Of a DNA stretch of 64,000 nt, positions 1 to 10,065 are shown one piece after another. Origin of the DNA: Mixta hanseatica (GTDB lineage: Bacteria; Pseudomonadota; Gammaproteobacteria; Enterobacterales; Enterobacteriaceae); contig NZ_CP082904.1 of the NCBI RefSeq assembly GCF_023517775.1, forward strand, positions 1,612,001-1,676,000. Reading direction: 5' to 3'. The translations under genes were made by a program, and so were the position numbers. Below the pieces are notes generated by a model. The model was not told the origin of the DNA, ran no database searches, and saw nothing but the letters and a program-made list of their open reading frames with translations. Numbering within the stretch: position 1 is the first letter of the stretch; the number at the start of each line of letters is the position of its first letter.

Positions 1-1754
1 TCCAGTTATTCCGCTTGGCCTGTTGTAATTTCTCATAGGCAGCAAGCAGAGCCTGATGCGCAGGGAACGCCTTGAGATCCAGATCAACCGGCTGTAGGCC
101 ATAAAAAGGCGCTTCGCCATTAATCGCGGACGAGGCGGCCTCAACGGCCTCTGCGCCATACATACGAACAAACGCGTGATAATACTGGGTCGGATCGCGT
201 TCTTCTTCCTGCGAAAGCAGCAGCAGCGTTTGCAGGCAGCGATAGTAGTTAGCGCGTTCAGCCGTAAATACCGAACCATTAAACTCCATGGTCCATTCGG
301 TCCAGATCAGAGCCTGATCGAGATCGCCGCCAGCCAGAGCCAGCATCGCTTTCAGCTCGCCGATACGCAGGGTGTACCAGCCGTTATCTTTGCCTGTCGC
401 CAAGCCAAGCAGCTCGCGAACGCGAGTAAAATCATCGTGGCCTTCTTCATCTAACTGCTCGATTAGCGCCAGATAATCCGCTTTATCCCATTGGCTGTCA
501 GGCAGCGCCAGCAGGGTTTCACGCAGGCCTGCGCCCATATTATTATTCGCCAGCAGCAGATCTTCCGCCGGATAAATGTCCGACATGCCCGGAACAATAA
601 TACGGCAGGCGTAAACGTCCAGATGTTCATAATCTGCAATATAAACGTCTTTATCTTCCGCTTTGAAAATGGCCATCAGCGTGGCGAATTCTTCTTCGGT
701 CGTGCCGTCAAAGCGCCAGTCGACAAACGGATAATCGGCTTCTTCTTTAAACAGGTCCCATGAAATCGAGCCGCTGGAATCGATGAAATGTGTTTCCAGG
801 TTGGCATGTTCCGCGACTTCTTCATCATCAAAGGTTGGCGGCGTAAAGACATCCAGATCTTTCAGGCTGCGACCCTGCAGCAGCTCCGTTACGGTACGCT
901 CCAGCGCCACGCCAAAATCGGGATGAGCGCCGAAAGAGGCAAAGCAGGTACCGTTAGTCGGGTTAAATAAAACCACGCAGATTACCGGATATTTGCCGCC
1001 TAACGAGGCATCATAAGCAAAAATCGGGAAGCCTTCAGCTTCAAGGCTGTTAATGGCTTCTACCACGCCCGGGTAGCGATCCAGTACCGCCTGCGGGATA
1101 GCGGGCAGACTGATCGCTTCGGCGATAATGCGGTTTTTTACATAGCGTTCAAATACTTCAGACAGGCCCTGTACGCGCGCTTCATTACGCGTGTTACCGG
1201 CAGACATGCCGTTTGAAACATACAGGTTGCCGATGATATTCATCGGGATATATACCGTCTGCTCGTCAGATTGGCGGGTGAAAGGCAGGGCGCAAATTCC
1301 GCGCTCGGCATTCCCTGACTGCAGATCGATAAGATCGCTGGCGCTCAGCTCATTTTCCGGATCGTAAAACTGGCGCAGGCGCGGATCCAGAATGCCTGCT
1401 GGCAGGCTGTCATCTTCGGGCAACGGGAACCATTTTTCATTAGGATAATGAACAAATTCGCCGTTAGCGATGGTTTCGCCTAACCAGAAGTCAGCGAAAA
1501 AATAGTTCGTTGACAGACGTTCGAAATACTCACCCAACGCGGAGGCCAGCGCGGCTTTCTTACTGGCGCCTTTACCATTCGTAAAGCAAAGCGGGCAATC
1601 GCGATCACGAATATGCACCGACCAGACGTGAGGCACGGGATTCAGCCAGGAGGCCTCTTCAATGTTGAAGCCAAAGTCCTGCAGCTTCTGTTGGAAGCGA
1701 GTAATGGAATCTTCCAGCGCGGCGTCTTTGCCTGGGATAAAGGTTTGAGTCATG
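1..1754 (-). CDS. ycaO: YcaO, S12 beta-methylthiolation accessory protein (3' end cut by window edge)
   Basis: The minus-strand frame opens at ATG 1754 (MTQTFIPGKDAALED) and runs off the left edge after 584 codons. E. coli YcaO is 586 residues, so only the last residue or two and the stop are missing. The N-terminal two thirds form the ATP-binding YcaO domain; the C-terminal third resembles the helical TPR-like extension of E. coli YcaO. In E. coli the protein assists RimO in beta-methylthiolation of ribosomal protein S12; it is not a heterocycle-forming toxin enzyme in this genomic context. Family known, exact function by homology. In E. coli focA-pflB lies just beyond, but that is outside this window. 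No ycaP gene lies between it and serC. Confidence 0.93.
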
Positions 1755-2062
1755 TAGCCTACTATATGTTGGTTGAGCGTAAAGCGCGCAATGATACGTA
1801 TTTTCTGGCGCTGACGCTATTGGCGGACGGTGATTTCATTCCCGACAGGATGGCAAAATTATTATTTTCTTTCTGGCTTTATCATTCCGTTAAGCGTGGA
1901 GCCTCACAAAATATCGTGCCGCTTTGCTTTCGCCATACAAGCTGTTGCGGCAGGGCGCGGGAAAATGGGATCGCGCCCGGATAAATGTTTGCAGCATGCC
2001 GGTGGCAGTGATAAAACCGATAGCCTATTCATAATCAACAGATCTGACAGTGGTGACGGGAA
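1755..2062. other. Divergent ycaO-serC intergenic region, no gene seen
   Basis: These 308 bases separate the diverging ycaO and serC starts and must carry both promoters. Open frames here are short and overlap serC, with no recognisable family. In E. coli the ycaP gene sits at this point; I see no remnant of it. The serC start is preceded by a purine-rich GACGGGAA ribosome-binding stretch. I could not fix a promoter with confidence. Confidence 0.6.
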
Positions 2063-3148
2063 ATGACGCAGATTTATAATTTTAGCTCCGGCCCAGCAAT
2101 GTTGCCGGTAGAAGTGCTTCGTCGTGCAGAACAAGAGCTTTGCAACTGGAATGGGCTGGGCACCTCGGTAATGGAAATCAGCCATCGCAGCAAAGAGTTT
2201 ATTCAGGTTGCGGAAGAAGCAGAAAAAGATTTACGCGATCTGCTGAAAATCCCCGAGAACTATAAAGTTTTATTCTGTCAGGGCGGCGCGCGCGCGCAGT
2301 TTGCCGCGGTGCCGATGAATCTGTTGGGCGCGGCGAAAACCGCCGACTATATCGACGGCGGCTACTGGGCGCATAGCGCTATCCAGGAAGCGCAAAAATA
2401 CTGTACGCCGAACGTGATTGATGCCAAAACCCAGGTGAATGGCAAACGCGCTTTGCTGCCGATGCGCGAATGGACGTTAAGCGACGATGCCGCCTATGTC
2501 CATTTTTGCCCGAATGAAACTATCGACGGCCTCGCCATTGATGAACAGCCTGATTTTGGCGATAGGGTTGTCGTGGCCGACCTCTCTTCCACTATTCTTT
2601 CCCGTCCGCTGGATATCAGCCGCTACGGTGTCATTTACGCCGGCGCGCAGAAAAATATCGGCCCGGCCGGCCTGACGCTGGTTATCGTACGTGACGATCT
2701 GTTGGGTAAGGCGCAGCAGGCGCTGCCAACCGTGCTGAATTATAAGGCGCTGGCGGAAAATGATTCTATGTACAATACCCCGCCGACGTTTGCCTGGTAC
2801 CTTTCCGGCCTGGTATTTAAATGGTTGAAAGAGCGCGGCGGCATCAGCGAAATGGATAAAACCAATCAGGCCAAGGCGGATTTACTGTATGGCGTTATCG
2901 ACCGCAGCGATTTTTATCGCAATGACGTTGCCGTCAGCAACCGCTCACGCATGAATGTGCCTTTCCAGCTGGCCGATGCCGCGCTGGATAAACTTTTCCT
3001 TGAAGAATCTTTCGCTGCCGGGCTGCATGCATTGAAAGGGCACCGTGTTGTCGGCGGTATGCGCGCCTCCATTTATAACGCGATGCCGTTGGAAGGGGTA
3101 AAAACCCTCACCGAATTTATGATGGATTTCGAACGTCGGCACGGCTGA
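2063..3148 (+). CDS. serC: Phosphoserine aminotransferase SerC
   Basis: SerC makes 3-phosphoserine from 3-phosphohydroxypyruvate with glutamate, and the parallel 4-phosphohydroxythreonine step of pyridoxal phosphate synthesis. It is a cytoplasmic fold-type I PLP enzyme. The 361 residues match the family length (362 in E. coli). The N-terminus ([11 protein letters not shown]), the phosphate-binding GGAR at about 74-77 and the PLP lysine in [10 protein letters not shown] (Lys197) are all present. It begins the serC-aroA unit: aroA follows after 77 bases that contain a hairpin. A longer upstream start is unlikely because this ATG has a ribosome-binding stretch and aligns with the family N-terminus. 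Confidence 0.98.
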   Translation: MTQIYNFSSGPAMLPVEVLRRAEQELCNWNGLGTSVMEISHRSKEFIQVAEEAEKDLRDLLKIPENYKVLFCQGGARAQFAAVPMNLLGAAKTADYIDGGYWAHSAIQEAQKYCTPNVIDAKTQVNGKRALLPMREWTLSDDAAYVHFCPNETIDGLAIDEQPDFGDRVVVADLSSTILSRPLDISRYGVIYAGAQKNIGPAGLTLVIVRDDLLGKAQQALPTVLNYKALAENDSMYNTPPTFAWYLSGLVFKWLKERGGISEMDKTNQAKADLLYGVIDRSDFYRNDVAVSNRSRMNVPFQLADAALDKLFLEESFAAGLHALKGHRVVGGMRASIYNAMPLEGVKTLTEFMMDFERRHG

Positions 3149-3170
3149 TCCGCGGTTTAATCATTTTAGA

Positions 3171-3195
3171 AACCTCGCCAGGCGCGAGGTTTTAT
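3171..3195 (+). terminator. Intercistronic serC-aroA hairpin
   Basis: AACCTCGC (3171-3178) pairs with GCGAGGTT (3184-3191) and is followed by a short T-rich run. Enteric serC-aroA operons are known for a partial terminator between the two genes, so this probably attenuates rather than ends transcription. Confidence 0.8.
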
Positions 3196-3225
3196 TGTAC
3201 TGGCTTTACGGAGAGAAGTTTTCAC

Positions 3226-4512
3226 ATGCAGGAATCCCTGACACTACAACCCATAGCACGCGTTGACGGCACGGTAAATTTGCCTGGCTCAAAAAGCGTC
3301 TCGAACCGCGCTTTACTGCTGGCTGCGCTGGCGCAGGGGACGACACGGCTGACTAACCTCTTAGACAGTGACGACGTTAAACATATGCTGAATGCCCTTG
3401 CCGCATTAGGCGTCAGCTATAAGCTGTCAGCGGATCGTACCGTTTGTGAAGTTAACGGCATCGGGGGGCCGTTGAAAGCAGCACAGCCGCTGGAGCTGTT
3501 TCTTGGCAATGCGGGAACCGCGATGCGCCCTCTGGCTGCCGCGCTCTGTCTGGCCAGTAATGACATTATTCTGACCGGCGAGCCGCGCATGAAAGAGCGC
3601 CCCATCGGGCATCTGGTTGATGCGCTGCGTCAGGGGGGGGCGCGCATTGATTATCTGGAGCAGCTCGATTATCCCCCGTTACGCATTCATGGCGGTTTTA
3701 ACGGCGGAGAGGTGAGCGTAGACGGCAGCGTGTCAAGCCAGTTCTTAACGGCTCTGTTAATGGCGGCGCCGCTGGCCGCGCAGGATACCGAGATCGTGAT
3801 TAAAGGCGATCTGGTCTCGAAACCCTATATCGATATTACGCTGCACCTGATGAAGACTTTTGGCGTAACGGTAGAAAATAACCACTACCAACGCTTTTCA
3901 ATCCGTGGGCAGCAGCGCTATGTTTCGCCTGGTCACTATCTGGTGGAGGGCGATGCCTCTTCCGCCTCTTACTTTCTTGCCGCCGCAGCGATAAAGGGCG
4001 GCACGGTGCGCGTGACCGGCGTAGGACGCAATAGCGTCCAGGGCGATATCCGTTTTGCCGACGTACTGGAAAAAATGGGTGCTAAAATCGAGTGGGGCGA
4101 TGATTATATCGCCTGTACGCGCGATAAATTACGCGCTGTCGATCTGGATATGAATCATATTCCTGATGCGGCGATGACCATTGCCACCGCGGCATTATTT
4201 GCGGAAGGCACCACAGTTTTACGCAACATTTATAACTGGCGCGTAAAAGAAACCGATCGGCTGTCAGCGATGGCGACAGAGTTGCGTAAAGTCGGCGCCG
4301 AAGTGGAAGAGGGGCATGACTTTATTCGTATCACGCCGCCGCAACGCCTGAGTGCAGCGAGTATCGGTACCTATAACGATCACCGAATGGCGATGTGTTT
4401 CTCGCTGGTGGCGCTCTCGGATACTGCCGTTACCATTCTTGATCCAAAATGTACCGCTAAAACGTTCCCGGACTACTTTGAACGTCTGGCGTCAATCAGC
4501 ACTTTAGCCTGA
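3226..4512 (+). CDS. aroA: 5-enolpyruvylshikimate-3-phosphate synthase AroA
   Basis: AroA transfers enolpyruvyl from PEP to shikimate-3-phosphate, the sixth shikimate pathway step leading to chorismate. The 428 residues are the usual length (427 in E. coli). The shikimate/PEP-binding start [17 protein letters not shown] (about 19-35), the class I motif [13 protein letters not shown] (91-103) and [10 protein letters not shown] are intact. The glycine of the NAGTAMRP motif and the following proline are unchanged, as in class I glyphosate-sensitive enzymes. GGAGAGAAG precedes the ATG. It is the second gene of the serC-aroA unit. Confidence 0.98.
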   Translation: MQESLTLQPIARVDGTVNLPGSKSVSNRALLLAALAQGTTRLTNLLDSDDVKHMLNALAALGVSYKLSADRTVCEVNGIGGPLKAAQPLELFLGNAGTAMRPLAAALCLASNDIILTGEPRMKERPIGHLVDALRQGGARIDYLEQLDYPPLRIHGGFNGGEVSVDGSVSSQFLTALLMAAPLAAQDTEIVIKGDLVSKPYIDITLHLMKTFGVTVENNHYQRFSIRGQQRYVSPGHYLVEGDASSASYFLAAAAIKGGTVRVTGVGRNSVQGDIRFADVLEKMGAKIEWGDDYIACTRDKLRAVDLDMNHIPDAAMTIATAALFAEGTTVLRNIYNWRVKETDRLSAMATELRKVGAEVEEGHDFIRITPPQRLSAASIGTYNDHRMAMCFSLVALSDTAVTILDPKCTAKTFPDYFERLASISTLA

Positions 4513-4648
4513 AAAACTGCCGTTGCTACCGGTTTACGGCGTGACGGCTAACGCATTTCGTCATTTTATCTGTTAGCGGAAGTTCTTAAAAAGAAGAATA
4601 TTTGGCAGCTGTCTATGCTTAAAGATAACGTTCTGAATGATTGCAGCG

Positions 4649-4654
4649 TATAAT
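4649..4654 (+). promoter_or_regulatory. Probable -10 of the cmk promoter
   Basis: A perfect TATAAT lies 63 bases before the cmk ATG in the 205-base aroA-cmk gap. I find only a poor -35 at the expected spacing, so this is a moderate call. Confidence 0.45.
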
Positions 4655-4717
4655 ATGCCGCGACTTGTGAATGAGTGCAGGTAGCCATAGAACGACCAGC
4701 AGCGACAGGAGAATAAA

Positions 4718-5401
4718 ATGACGGCAACAGCCCCGGTAATTACCATTGATGGTCCAAGCGGCGCGGGCAAAGGCACGCTCTGCAAGGCGATGGCTGAGGC
4801 GCTGCAGTGGCATCTGCTTGACTCTGGTGCTATTTATCGCGTATTAGCGCTGGCAGCCCTTCATCATCAGGTAGATATCGAATCAGAAGAGGCGCTGGTG
4901 CCTATCGCCGCGCATTTGGATGTGCGCTTTATTTCCACCGAAGGTGAAATGGCGGTCATTCTTGAAGGCGAAGACGTAACGGGTGAAATCCGTACGCAGG
5001 AAGTCAGCAACACGGCATCAAAAGTGGCGGCTTTCCCACGCGTGCGTGAAGCTTTACTGCGTCGTCAGCGCGCGTTTCGCGATGCGCCTGGCCTGATTGC
5101 GGACGGTCGCGATATGGGCACGGTGGTTTTTCCCGATGCGCCAGTGAAGATTTTTCTCGACGCCAGCTCTGAAGAGCGTGCGCACCGCCGTATGCTACAG
5201 TTGCAGGAGAAGGGCTTTAGTGTTAACTTTGAACGCCTTTTAGCCGAGATAAAGGAGCGCGACGAGCGCGACCGTAACCGAGCTATTGCGCCGCTGGTGC
5301 CCGCGCAAGATGCGCTAGTGCTGGATTCAACCAGCATGAGTATTGAGCAAGTGATTGAAACTGCGCTCAATTATGCCCGTGACAAACTGGCTTTATCGTA
5401 A
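4718..5401 (+). CDS. cmk: Cytidylate kinase Cmk
   Basis: Cmk phosphorylates CMP and dCMP to the diphosphates using ATP, recycling cytidine nucleotides in the cytoplasm. The P-loop GPSGAGKGT is at residues 12-20 and the conserved [13 protein letters not shown] motif near the middle. At 227 residues it equals the E. coli protein. AGGAGAAT lies just before the ATG. rpsA follows 117 bases downstream, as in other enterics, where read-through from cmk contributes to rpsA expression. Confidence 0.97.
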   Translation: MTATAPVITIDGPSGAGKGTLCKAMAEALQWHLLDSGAIYRVLALAALHHQVDIESEEALVPIAAHLDVRFISTEGEMAVILEGEDVTGEIRTQEVSNTASKVAAFPRVREALLRRQRAFRDAPGLIADGRDMGTVVFPDAPVKIFLDASSEERAHRRMLQLQEKGFSVNFERLLAEIKERDERDRNRAIAPLVPAQDALVLDSTSMSIEQVIETALNYARDKLALS

Positions 5402-5518
5402 GCTGGCGGCAGAACAGATGTAATAACCTGGTGATAAGGAACGTCATCAGGCATGTTAAACAACCCCATCCGGCAGGAAGTCAGGTGGACGTTAAATTTA
5501 CCTATCTAAAGATTAAAT
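5402..5518 (+). promoter_or_regulatory. rpsA leader / S1 autoregulatory region
   Basis: The bases before rpsA lack a strong Shine-Dalgarno; only AAAGA-type purines precede the ATG. A hairpin (CCTGGTGA with TCATCAGG, 5427-5451, one G-U pair) sits within it. E. coli rpsA likewise starts translation from a structured leader without a good Shine-Dalgarno and is repressed by free S1. The match in layout is seen; the regulation is inferred. Confidence 0.65.
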
Positions 5519-7192
5519 ATGACTGAATCTTTTGCTCAACTGTTTGAAGAATCCCTGAAAGAAATCGAAACCCGCCCGGGTTCCATCGTTCGCGGTGTTG
5601 TTGTTGCTATCGACAAAGATATCGTACTGGTTGACGCCGGTCTGAAATCTGAGTCCGCCATTCCGGCTGAGCAGTTCAAGAACGCCCAGGGCGAGATTGA
5701 AATCCAGGTTGGTGACGAAGTTGACGTTGCTCTGGATGCAGTAGAAGACGGCTTCGGTGAAACCCTGCTGTCTCGTGAGAAAGCGAAGCGTCACGAAGCA
5801 TGGCTGATGCTGGAAAAAGCTTACGAAGAAGCTGCAACTGTCACTGGCGTGATCAACGGCAAAGTCAAGGGCGGCTTCACTGTTGAGCTGAACGGTATTC
5901 GTGCGTTCCTGCCGGGTTCCCTGGTTGACGTGCGTCCGGTGCGCGATACGCTGCACCTGGAAGGTAAAGAGCTTGAGTTCAAAGTAATCAAGCTGGACCA
6001 GAAGCGCAACAACGTTGTTGTTTCTCGTCGTGCCGTTATCGAATCTGAAAACAGCGCAGAACGCGACCAGCTGCTGGAAAACCTGCAGGAAGGCATGGAA
6101 GTCAAAGGTATCGTTAAGAACCTCACTGACTACGGCGCCTTCGTTGACCTGGGCGGCGTTGATGGCCTGCTGCACATCACCGACATGGCATGGAAACGCG
6201 TTAAGCATCCGAGCGAAATCGTTAACGTTGGCGACGAAATCACCGTTAAGGTGCTGAAGTTCGATCGCGAGCGTACCCGTGTATCTCTGGGCCTGAAACA
6301 GCTGGGCGAAGATCCGTGGGTAGCTATCGCTAAACGTTATCCGGAAGGTACTAAACTGACCGGTCGCGTAACCAACCTGACTGACTACGGCTGCTTCGTT
6401 GAAATCGAAGAAGGCGTTGAAGGCCTGGTGCACGTGTCTGAAATGGATTGGACCAACAAAAACATCCATCCGTCCAAAGTTGTTAACGTGGGCGACGTGG
6501 TAGAAGTGATGGTTCTGGATATCGACGAAGAACGTCGTCGTATCTCTCTGGGCCTGAAACAGTGCAAATCCAACCCGTGGCAGCAGTTTGCGGAAACCCA
6601 TAACAAGGGTGACCGTGTTGAAGGTAAAATCAAGTCAATCACTGACTTCGGTATCTTCATCGGCCTGGAAGGCGGCATCGACGGTCTGGTTCACCTGTCT
6701 GACATCTCCTGGAACGCGACTGGCGAAGAAGCGGTTCGCGAGTACAAGAAAGGTGACGAAATCGCCGCTGTGGTTCTGCAGGTTGACGCAGAGCGCGAGC
6801 GTATCTCCCTGGGCGTTAAGCAGCTGGCAGAAGACCCGTTCAACAACTACATCTCTCTGAACAAGAAAGGTGCCATTGTTACTGGTAAAGTGACTGCAGT
6901 TGACGCTAAAGGTGCTACAGTTGAATTAGCAGACGGCGTTGAAGGCTACCTGCGCGCTTCTGAAGCTTCACGCGACCGTATCGAAGACGCAACTCAGGTG
7001 CTGAACGTTGGCGACGAAGTTGAAGCTAAATTCACCGGCGTTGATCGTAAAAACCGCGTTGTAAGCCTGTCTGTACGTGCTAAAGACGAAGCTGACGAAA
7101 AAGATGCTATCGCTACTGTTAACAACAAACAGGAAGAAAGCAACTTCTCTAACGCTATGGCTGAAGCATTTAAAGCCGCTAAAGGCGAGTAA
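5519..7192 (+). CDS. rpsA: 30S ribosomal protein S1
   Basis: S1 binds mRNA leaders and brings them to the 30S subunit for initiation. The 557 residues comprise six S1 RNA-binding repeats at roughly 21-87, 105-171, 192-260, 277-347, 364-434 and 451-520. Repeats 3-6 share the D-(Y/F)-G-x-F-(V/I) signature (for example [17 protein letters not shown]). Codon use is strongly biased towards preferred codons, as expected for an abundant protein, and this bias opens long meaningless frames on the other strand. ihfB follows after 87 bases, the usual enteric order. Confidence 0.99.
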   Translation: MTESFAQLFEESLKEIETRPGSIVRGVVVAIDKDIVLVDAGLKSESAIPAEQFKNAQGEIEIQVGDEVDVALDAVEDGFGETLLSREKAKRHEAWLMLEKAYEEAATVTGVINGKVKGGFTVELNGIRAFLPGSLVDVRPVRDTLHLEGKELEFKVIKLDQKRNNVVVSRRAVIESENSAERDQLLENLQEGMEVKGIVKNLTDYGAFVDLGGVDGLLHITDMAWKRVKHPSEIVNVGDEITVKVLKFDRERTRVSLGLKQLGEDPWVAIAKRYPEGTKLTGRVTNLTDYGCFVEIEEGVEGLVHVSEMDWTNKNIHPSKVVNVGDVVEVMVLDIDEERRRISLGLKQCKSNPWQQFAETHNKGDRVEGKIKSITDFGIFIGLEGGIDGLVHLSDISWNATGEEAVREYKKGDEIAAVVLQVDAERERISLGVKQLAEDPFNNYISLNKKGAIVTGKVTAVDAKGATVELADGVEGYLRASEASRDRIEDATQVLNVGDEVEAKFTGVDRKNRVVSLSVRAKDEADEKDAIATVNNKQEESNFSNAMAEAFKAAKGE

Positions 7193-7279
7193 TCGTCTTC
7201 GGGTTCCGGGTTGCCTGTTGGCGCCCGGCACCTGTAGCAAGCTGTCAGACCATTCCCACAGGGATTAACCGGAGGACTA

Positions 7280-7564
7280 ATGACCAAGTCAGAACTTATT
7301 GAAAGACTTGCGGCCCAGCAAACTCATATCCCGGCGAAAGCCGTAGAGGATGCGGTAAAAGAGATGCTTGAGCATATGGCCACGACGTTGGCTCAAGGTG
7401 AACGCATCGAAATCCGGGGGTTTGGCAGTTTCTCTTTGCATTACCGTGCGCCGCGCGTCGGCCGCAACCCTAAAACGGGTGATAAGGTGGAACTGGAAGG
7501 TAAATACGTTCCCCACTTTAAACCGGGTAAAGAGTTGCGCGACCGGGCGAATATTTACGGCTAA
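7280..7564 (+). CDS. ihfB: Integration host factor beta subunit
   Basis: This is the beta half of the IHF heterodimer, a nucleoid protein that bends DNA sharply at specific sites and assists recombination, replication and transcription. At 94 residues it equals E. coli IhfB. The flexible DNA-wrapping arm containing [17 protein letters not shown] and the C-terminal [12 protein letters not shown] are conserved. GGAGGA precedes the ATG. A strong terminator follows, ending the cmk-rpsA-ihfB run. Confidence 0.98.
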   Translation: MTKSELIERLAAQQTHIPAKAVEDAVKEMLEHMATTLAQGERIEIRGFGSFSLHYRAPRVGRNPKTGDKVELEGKYVPHFKPGKELRDRANIYG

Positions 7565-7583
7565 GGCAAAATGACGATAGATA

Positions 7584-7614
7584 AAAAACGACACCTGATG
7601 GTGTCGTTTTTTTT
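7584..7614 (+). terminator. Terminator after ihfB
   Basis: An AAAAAACGACACC/GGTGTCGTTTTTT stem with a TGAT loop and an eight-base T run, about 20 bases after the ihfB stop. Confidence 0.92.
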
Positions 7615-7768
7615 GCGTTAAATTCAGCTAATGCGAATTTGCTCGCAGCAGGCCGCCTTCCTCTGTAAACCGTAAAATCTTATTGCGCCCTCGCTTCCGC
7701 TAATGCCTGCAGCCCTCTGCGTTTAACTGGTCAATTCGGCATACTCCCTGGTTTCTCAGGATGAAACT

Positions 7769-10030
7769 ATGCCATATCCTCTCCATGTGCTGGCCTTACT
7801 GGTCACGTTGGCGACGCTGCCGTTACTCTTTTTAGCGCAGCTGCCAGAGGTTAACCATCTGAACGGTATGCTTATCGTCGCACTGGTCTTGCTCATGCTG
7901 CCGCAGCGACTATTGCGCTCTATGGGGATCGTCGGAATGTTAATGGTCTGGGCATTACTGGCCGCACAGCAGTTCATCGAGCCGATCGTCAAGTTATCCG
8001 CAGGTATTATCAACGCGCGTACTGAAATCACCCATGTGCTGCATGAGAAAGGGCGGCTGACCGTAAAAATAGTTGAGCATGACCATCAGCGGCTTTTTCC
8101 GCCGGTGTATGCCAGCGTCACGCCAGAGAAGTTTGAAGAGACGTGGTGCGCCGGCCAACGCTGGGAGATGGCGCTACGTCTGCGTCCGGTGCATGGCCGC
8201 CTGAACGAAGGCGGTTTTGACGCCCAGCGTTTTGCTCTGGCAAATGTCACCCCACTCCAGGGCAGGCTGCTTAGCGCCAGAGTGCTCGATAGTCGCTGCT
8301 CCTGGCGCCAGCGCCTGATGACGTATGCTCAACGGCAATACCAACATTTACCCTGGCAGGGCGTAATGGACGCCTTGCTTTTTGGCGATCGACAGGGAAT
8401 GAGCGCGGAAACAAAAGACCTGCTGAGGGATACCGGCATTGCACATTTAATGGCGATATCCGGTATGCATATTGGCCTCGCCGCCTGGCTGGGATGGTTA
8501 GTCGCCAGACTAGTACAGTTTTTGCTGCCGGCATGGCGTATCCGCTATCCGTTACCGTTATTGTTTAGCCTGAGTGTAGCCGCCGTCTACTGTTGGCTGT
8601 CAGGCAGTAATCCGCCAGTGTTAAGGGCGATAACTGCACTCACGCTATGGGCGCTGGTGCGTTTTCAGGGGATTAACTGCAGCAGCTGGCAGATTTGGCT
8701 GATTTGTGTTGGCGCGATCCTGTTTATTGATCCGATGGCAGTGCTGTCGGATAGCTTTTGGCTTTCGATAGTAGCGGTAGCCATTTTATTGATTTGGTTT
8801 CAGTGGTTTCCTTTGCCGGCTCGTTGGCGCTACCGTAAACGCTGGATGCTTTTCCAGCTAACGCATTTGCAACTGGGGATGCTGCTGTTGCTTGCGCCTG
8901 TGCAAATTTTTATTTTTCATGGTCTGAGCCTGACTTCGTTGCCCGCGAATCTGTTAGCGATACCAATCGTCTCTTTTATTACGGTACCGGCACTGCTGTT
9001 TGCCTTGCTGATGCCTGTCGGCTGGCTGGCCTCACCGCTCTGGTGGGTAGCCGATCGCTCTCTGGCGCTGACCTTCCATCTGTTATCCCTCCTGCCGCAG
9101 GGATGGCTATGGCTGGGAAAAGAGGCGCTAATCGTCAGTCTTATCGTCTGGTTATTACTTATCGCTTTTCGTCTGGGCTGGTGGCAGCGCGCGCCCACCG
9201 CGCTGTTCGCTGCCTGCTGTTTGCCTGCGCTATGGCATATGACGCGCGTTGAGCCTGAATGGCGGCTTGATATGCTGGATATCGGTCATGGACTGGCAAT
9301 GGTTATCTCGCGTAATGGGCATGCGTTGATTTATGACACCGGCAATCGCTGGCCGGGGGGAAGCGCCGCCCGGCAAACGTTGTTGCCATGGTTACGCTGG
9401 CACGGACTGACGGTAGATGAAATCATTATCAGCCATCAGCACCTCGATCATAGCGGTGGATTAGCCGATATGCAGCAGGCCTGGCCCAGAGCCGTGGTAC
9501 GCAGCGCGCTGACCTTAGCGGGTCATCAACCCTGCGTAGCGGGAATGCGCTGGCAATGGCAACAGCTGGAACTGGAAGCGCTTTGGCCGCTGACGCTCGG
9601 CGCGCAGGGCCATAATAATGACTCTTGCGTGGTGCGGATTGATGATGGGCGTTATCGGATATTGTTAACGGGCGATTTAGAAGCGGCGGCTGAAAAAGCG
9701 CTGCTGCGTCGCGATCGCTTAGCGCTACGGGCGGATATTATTCAGGTGCCGCATCATGGCAGCAAAACTTCATCTTCCGCCGTGCTGTTGCGTAACGTCA
9801 AGGGCAGCCTGGCGCTGGCGTCAGTGGCGCGTTATAACGCCTGGCGCTTACCTTCGGACGAGGTCATCAGGCGCTATGGTAAAAATGGCTACCGCTGGCG
9901 TGACACATCGCGCTCCGGGCAGCTGAGCGTAGGATTTTATCGTGATGGATGGCAAGTCAAGGGGTTAAGAGAACAAATAATGTCCCGCTGGTACCATCAG
10001 TGGTTTGGCGTCCAGAGTGAATCCAGGTAA
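7769..10030 (+). CDS. comEC: ComEC/Rec2-family inner membrane protein (YcaI)
   Basis: At 753 residues this is a full-length ComEC/Rec2 protein (E. coli YcaI is 754). It has hydrophobic N-terminal segments with a soluble DUF4131-like part, a central multi-spanning competence domain (SGMHIGLAAWLGW onwards), and a C-terminal metallo-beta-lactamase-like domain with SHQHLDHSGG near 555-564 and HHGSKTSS near 662. Homologues form the channel that carries single-stranded DNA into the cytoplasm during natural transformation; the role in enterics is less clear. The competence regulator gene sxy lies in this same window at 56 kb. msbA follows 35 bases later and may be cotranscribed. Confidence 0.94.
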   Translation: MPYPLHVLALLVTLATLPLLFLAQLPEVNHLNGMLIVALVLLMLPQRLLRSMGIVGMLMVWALLAAQQFIEPIVKLSAGIINARTEITHVLHEKGRLTVKIVEHDHQRLFPPVYASVTPEKFEETWCAGQRWEMALRLRPVHGRLNEGGFDAQRFALANVTPLQGRLLSARVLDSRCSWRQRLMTYAQRQYQHLPWQGVMDALLFGDRQGMSAETKDLLRDTGIAHLMAISGMHIGLAAWLGWLVARLVQFLLPAWRIRYPLPLLFSLSVAAVYCWLSGSNPPVLRAITALTLWALVRFQGINCSSWQIWLICVGAILFIDPMAVLSDSFWLSIVAVAILLIWFQWFPLPARWRYRKRWMLFQLTHLQLGMLLLLAPVQIFIFHGLSLTSLPANLLAIPIVSFITVPALLFALLMPVGWLASPLWWVADRSLALTFHLLSLLPQGWLWLGKEALIVSLIVWLLLIAFRLGWWQRAPTALFAACCLPALWHMTRVEPEWRLDMLDIGHGLAMVISRNGHALIYDTGNRWPGGSAARQTLLPWLRWHGLTVDEIIISHQHLDHSGGLADMQQAWPRAVVRSALTLAGHQPCVAGMRWQWQQLELEALWPLTLGAQGHNNDSCVVRIDDGRYRILLTGDLEAAAEKALLRRDRLALRADIIQVPHHGSKTSSSAVLLRNVKGSLALASVARYNAWRLPSDEVIRRYGKNGYRWRDTSRSGQLSVGFYRDGWQVKGLREQIMSRWYHQWFGVQSESR

Positions 10031-10065
10031 AATAAGCGGCTATTTCAAACAATGCTGGTTAAATA

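Noticed and set aside
28..970. Short plus-strand frames within ycaO
   Set aside because: They lie inside the complete minus-strand ycaO frame and show no family match.
5513..6601. 362-codon open frame opposite rpsA
   Set aside because: It has no recognisable family, mirrors the biased codon use of rpsA on the other strand, and is absorbed by a certain ribosomal protein gene.
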